A DNA stretch of 10,004 nt from Ignavibacteria bacterium. Lineage in GTDB: Bacteria; Bacteroidota; Ignavibacteria; UBA10030; SZUA-254. The stretch covers positions 2,115 through 12,118 of the forward strand of contig VBOC01000140.1 in the NCBI GenBank assembly GCA_005877655.1, given 5' to 3'. Below are positions 6,781 to 10,004 of the stretch, in pieces. The translations under genes were made by a program, and so were the position numbers. Positions within the stretch are counted from its first letter, which is position 1; each line of letters starts with the position of its first letter. The notes beneath the pieces were generated by a model. It was not told the origin of the DNA and made no database searches. It was given only the letters and a program-made list of their open reading frames with translations.

Positions 6781-9700
6781 ATGAGAGTTTTCACACTTTG
6801 TACGGCGATCGTCGTGTCGTTCCTTGGCGCATTCCTTCTCGCTCCCCGCGCCACGAATTCCGCTCGTCCGGGTCATCCCCTCACCGGGACGAGTGGAATG
6901 AACAGGACGACCGGCACAGTGTCCGAGCGTGAAGCCGGGCCGTCAGGCGCCCTTGAGGCTTTGGAGTTCTGGACGCGGGCACGCGCTTACCCGGATGCCG
7001 ATATCGCGCCGGCGAAGTTCTATAAGGCTTACGCTGAGTCCAAACGGCTGATCGGAAAACGGGCGCCCTCGTCCATCACCGCGGGATCGCTCTGGGAACC
7101 GATCGGTCCATTGAACCTGCAGGGAAGAACGATCAGCGTGGCATTCAATCCATTGAACGGGAATACCGTGTATGTCGGCTCGGCAAGCGGCGGTTTGTGG
7201 CGCTCCTACACGGGCGGTCTGGCCGGCGACTGGCAGCGCGTCGTAACGGGTTACCCCGTCCTCGGAGTCGGAGCGATCGCAATCGAAGCGTCCGATTCCA
7301 ATACCATCTACATCGGAACCGGCGAAGTCTACCGCTATCAGGCTGCCCTCGGCGGCGTTATCATTCGCACGACCCGCGGAAGCTACGGTGTCGGGATCCT
7401 GAAGACCACGGACGGCGGATCGACATGGATAAAAAGTCTCGATTGGTCGTTCAATGAAGAACGCGGGGTTCAGGCCATCCGCATCAACCCCCATAACAGG
7501 CGCACGGTACTCGCCGCGACCACCGAAGGTATTTACAAAACGACCAACGGAGGACAGGCGTGGTACGCCACGCTCCCGGTCCCGATGGCGGAAGACCTTC
7601 TCATCAATCCGTCTGATACGACGCTCATGCTCGCCACCTGCGGTAATTTTTCGAGCGGCGGCGGCGGTTTGTACATCTCATTCGACGCAGGCGAGACTTG
7701 GTTCGCCGTGGGTGCCTTTCCCACTTTTTCCGGCAAGGCACTGCTCGAACCGTATGCCGGCAATCCCGGCGTAGTTTATGCAAGCGTCGCCGACAGCACT
7801 ACCTCGGTGAGCAGTCTCTGGAGGTCGACTGACTTCGGATCGAGCTGGACGCAAATCAGTTCGCAGGATGTCTCCGGAGTCCAGGGCTGGTATTCACATT
7901 TTGTCGCGGTGAAACCCGACGACTCGACCCGAATCGTGCGGGCAGGCGTGGGCATTTACTACTCCACGAACGGGGGAACCTCCTTGATCGGAAGCGGCGG
8001 ATCCGACTCCGATCATCACGCCTATGCCCACCATCCCACCGATCCGAATACGCTCTATATTGTCAATGACGACGGGGTGTATCGGTCGGTCGATTTCGGC
8101 ATCACGTTCAACAACGTCGGTTTCGGGATGCAAACCGGGCAATTTTACAATGGCTTTTCTAATTCTACCTCCGACTCCCTCCTTGCGATCGTGCAGTCGC
8201 AGGACCACATCCCCGGTTACAAATACACAGGAAGTCTCCTCTGGAGCCGGACCGCGCTCGATGAGTGCGGCTGGACCGCCATCAATCCCAAAAATGACCG
8301 GACAATGTTCGCCGTGAATCGAAATGGCGGGAGCGTGGGAAGATCAACCGACCGCGGGAACTTCTTCGGGGGAGTATTCTCTTCCGGATCCCCGGGAAGC
8401 TGGAATACGCCTCTCATCATGTCACCCTCCGATACAAATGTCATCTATCTGGGCAAGGATCTGGTCTACAAGAGCACGGGCGCGGGAACAGGCTGGTCCC
8501 AGACCAGCTCATCCGGTTTCCTCGACGGCAATCTGTCGCTCTCGATGGCAATCTCATTCACAAGTCCCAATACGCTCTACGTCGGAAAGGCGCCTCTCGG
8601 AGCACGGTCCCACGTGTTCCGTACGACGAACGGCGGCGTCTCCTGGACCGACGTCACCGGCACCCTGCCCGACCGCTATCCGATGGATTTGGCGGTTGAT
8701 CCGTCCAACTCGAGGATCGTCTATGCAGCTTTTGCCGGCTCGAACGTCGGGCATCTCTTCAAGTCGACGAATGCCGGCGGGAGCTGGTCCGACATAACAG
8801 GAACTCTTCCCGACATTCCGACTACAGCGGTCCTCGTCGACCCTACAGACGGTAATGTCGTCTATGCCGGCAACGACATCGGAGTCTATGTCTCGACAAA
8901 TGGCGGCAGCACCTGGGATAATATCTCCGAAGGGCTTCCCGATGCGGTCCTGATCGCCGGCTTATCATTTTCACCTTCTAACAGAATGCTCCGCGCGGCC
9001 ACTCATGGCAACGGCGCTTATCAGCGGCGGATGCCCATCGCAGTTCACGCGATCACAGTCATGTCTCCCAACGGAGGAGAACTCTGGGACGCGACGACAA
9101 TCCACCCGATCACCTGGACTGAGGCGCCGCAAACATCCGTCCGGATTCAGTACTCGACCGATAACGGAGCGAACTGGCTGCCCGTCGCAGACAGCGTGTA
9201 CTCTCTCACCGGATCTTACTCCTGGCATGTGCCATACTCCCCGACGGCCCAGGCTAGAGTGCGCGTGACGGCGCTCGCCGACAGTTCGATCCACGATCAG
9301 AGTGACGGCGCATTTGCGATAACATTTCATGGCGCTCTCGTCGCCGTCGTCGCGGGTTGGGATCTGCTCTCACTTCCGGTGAAAGTCGCCGATGCCCGAA
9401 CGACGACGATCTTCCCTACCGCCTCCTCGCCTGCATTCGCATACCAGGGTTCGTATCAGGTCCGGGACACACTCGAGAGCGGCCTCGGCTACTGGATCAG
9501 ATTTCCGTCGGATCGGTCGGTTGCGATCCTGGGTGATTCCATTTTCGCCGACACGATCCCGGTGAACACCGGTTGGAATCTCATCGGCTCGATCTCGAGC
9601 TCCGTTCCGGTGTCGGCGATTACGTCCCTCCCGCCGGGCATCGTGATCTCGCGATATTTCGGCTATACCGCCGGTTATTATGCCCTCGGTTCCATCAATC

Positions 9701-10004
9701 CGGGACAGGGCTGTTGGGTCAAAACATCCTCCTCCGGCCAACTCATTCTCGCCCACACGGCCGCCGCTCGATCGCCCGTCGCGGTGCGTGGGCTCGCGGA
9801 GGCAAATGAACTCTCTTCTCTGAGTGAAATCACTATCTCCGACGCATCCGGTTCGAAGCAGACACTTTACTTTGGAATCGAGGTCGCCGGGATCGAGGCC
9901 GCGCGGATCGACGCCGCCCGTTACGAGATGCCCCCTATTCCGCCCGCGGGAATCTTCGATGCCCGATTCGCGACTCAACGGATGGTCGAGCTGTTCGACG
10001 GAAG
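6781..10004 (+). CDS. Large secreted multi-Asp-box propeller protein, 3' end outside the window
   Basis: The frame stays open from ATG 6781 to the window end (1074 codons plus 2 nt), so the C-terminus is missing. A Sec signal is evident (MRVFTLCTAIVVSFLGAFLLAP). Residues about 106-755 form a long BNR/sortilin-like propeller region, starting with EPIGPLNLQGR and VYVGSASGGLW. Asp boxes begin near residues 209, 254, 300, 349, 395, 436, 522, 615, 662 and 705; a degenerate one is near 565. This number suggests one large or two consecutive propellers. Residues about 758-848 resemble the KNH/Kre9-type beta domain (SPNGGELW, HPITWT, YSTDNGANW, SYSWHVP, ARVRVTA). From about residue 854 comes the module shared with the preceding gene. 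By analogy a T9SS sorting domain should follow beyond the window. The Asp-box superfamily includes GH74 and VPS10/sortilin-like proteins, but no catalytic residues can be assigned, so the function is unknown; adhesion or glycan/protein binding is plausible. Confidence 0.92.
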   Translation, partial: MRVFTLCTAIVVSFLGAFLLAPRATNSARPGHPLTGTSGMNRTTGTVSEREAGPSGALEALEFWTRARAYPDADIAPAKFYKAYAESKRLIGKRAPSSITAGSLWEPIGPLNLQGRTISVAFNPLNGNTVYVGSASGGLWRSYTGGLAGDWQRVVTGYPVLGVGAIAIEASDSNTIYIGTGEVYRYQAALGGVIIRTTRGSYGVGILKTTDGGSTWIKSLDWSFNEERGVQAIRINPHNRRTVLAATTEGIYKTTNGGQAWYATLPVPMAEDLLINPSDTTLMLATCGNFSSGGGGLYISFDAGETWFAVGAFPTFSGKALLEPYAGNPGVVYASVADSTTSVSSLWRSTDFGSSWTQISSQDVSGVQGWYSHFVAVKPDDSTRIVRAGVGIYYSTNGGTSLIGSGGSDSDHHAYAHHPTDPNTLYIVNDDGVYRSVDFGITFNNVGFGMQTGQFYNGFSNSTSDSLLAIVQSQDHIPGYKYTGSLLWSRTALDECGWTAINPKNDRTMFAVNRNGGSVGRSTDRGNFFGGVFSSGSPGSWNTPLIMSPSDTNVIYLGKDLVYKSTGAGTGWSQTSSSGFLDGNLSLSMAISFTSPNTLYVGKAPLGARSHVFRTTNGGVSWTDVTGTLPDRYPMDLAVDPSNSRIVYAAFAGSNVGHLFKSTNAGGSWSDITGTLPDIPTTAVLVDPTDGNVVYAGNDIGVYVSTNGGSTWDNISEGLPDAVLIAGLSFSPSNRMLRAATHGNGAYQRRMPIAVHAITVMSPNGGELWDATTIHPITWTEAPQTSVRIQYSTDNGANWLPVADSVYSLTGSYSWHVPYSPTAQARVRVTALADSSIHDQSDGAFAITFHGALVAVVAGWDLLSLPVKVADARTTTIFPTASSPAFAYQGSYQVRDTLESGLGYWIRFPSDRSVAILGDSIFADTIPVNTGWNLIGSISSSVPVSAITSLPPGIVISRYFGYTAGYYALGSINPGQGCWVKTSSSGQLILAHTAAARSPVAVRGLAEANELSSLSEITISDASGSKQTLYFGIEVAGIEAARIDAARYEMPPIPPAGIFDARFATQRMVELFDG
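9343..10004 (+). repeat. Shared C-terminal module, copy 2 (cut by the window end)
   Basis: This second copy aligns with 5622-6269 at a constant offset of 3721 nt with no gaps, except for one 15-nt tandem duplication at 9892-9921. I count about 60% identical residues. Some stretches are identical in DNA, such as 16 nt at 5860-5875/9581-9596 and 18 nt at 5883-5900/9604-9621. Confidence 0.9.
9892..9921 (+). repeat. 15-nt in-frame tandem duplication (IEAAR-IDAAR)
   Basis: Two adjacent 15-nt units, 9892-9906 and 9907-9921, encode IEAAR and IDAAR. They match at 12 of 15 bases and all differences are at third codon positions. Copy 1 of the module has a single unit (IDAAR), so this is the only length difference between the two aligned modules. 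Confidence 0.85.

Overview
The window is GC-rich bacterial chromosome, with every supported gene on the + strand and very little intergenic space. The two large secreted proteins point to the Bacteroidota/Chlorobi side of the tree. The first ends in a type IX secretion (T9SS) type A sorting domain of the NYPNPFNPTT kind, which is especially common in Ignavibacteria and relatives such as Kryptonia and Melioribacter. The GC content and this motif make an Ignavibacteria-like genome, possibly from a metagenome, the best guess. This is an inference from protein style, not from a marker tree.

Left part (1-4118): a tightly packed set of three genes. A 5'-truncated mutS (mismatch repair ATPase) is followed 2 bp later by a Tat-signal, M24-family Xaa-Pro-type peptidase. 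That peptidase runs by a 4-nt GTGA overlap into a DinB-family metal-binding four-helix protein. The peptidase gene is broken near its 3' end. The conserved C-terminus is present but in another frame, and the segment that should carry two active-site histidines is missing. It is either a pseudogene or an assembly/sequencing error.

Right part (4182-10004): two adjacent genes for large exported beta-propeller proteins, 37 bp apart and each with a strong purine-rich ribosome binding site. The first (853 aa) is a six-Asp-box sialidase-fold propeller, then a module of about 205 aa, a short Ig-like stretch and the T9SS sorting domain. The second is open to the window end (at least 1074 aa). It is a longer Asp-box propeller with at least ten boxes, then a KNH/Ser-Thr-rich-type beta domain, then a second copy of the same module. 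The two module copies align without gaps at roughly 60% amino-acid identity, except for one 15-nt tandem duplication in the second copy.

No RNA genes, insertion sequences, CRISPR arrays, phage genes or convincing terminators were seen. I did not find evidence of a new multi-gene system. The observations most worth following up are the broken M24 gene and the shared module attached to two different propellers.
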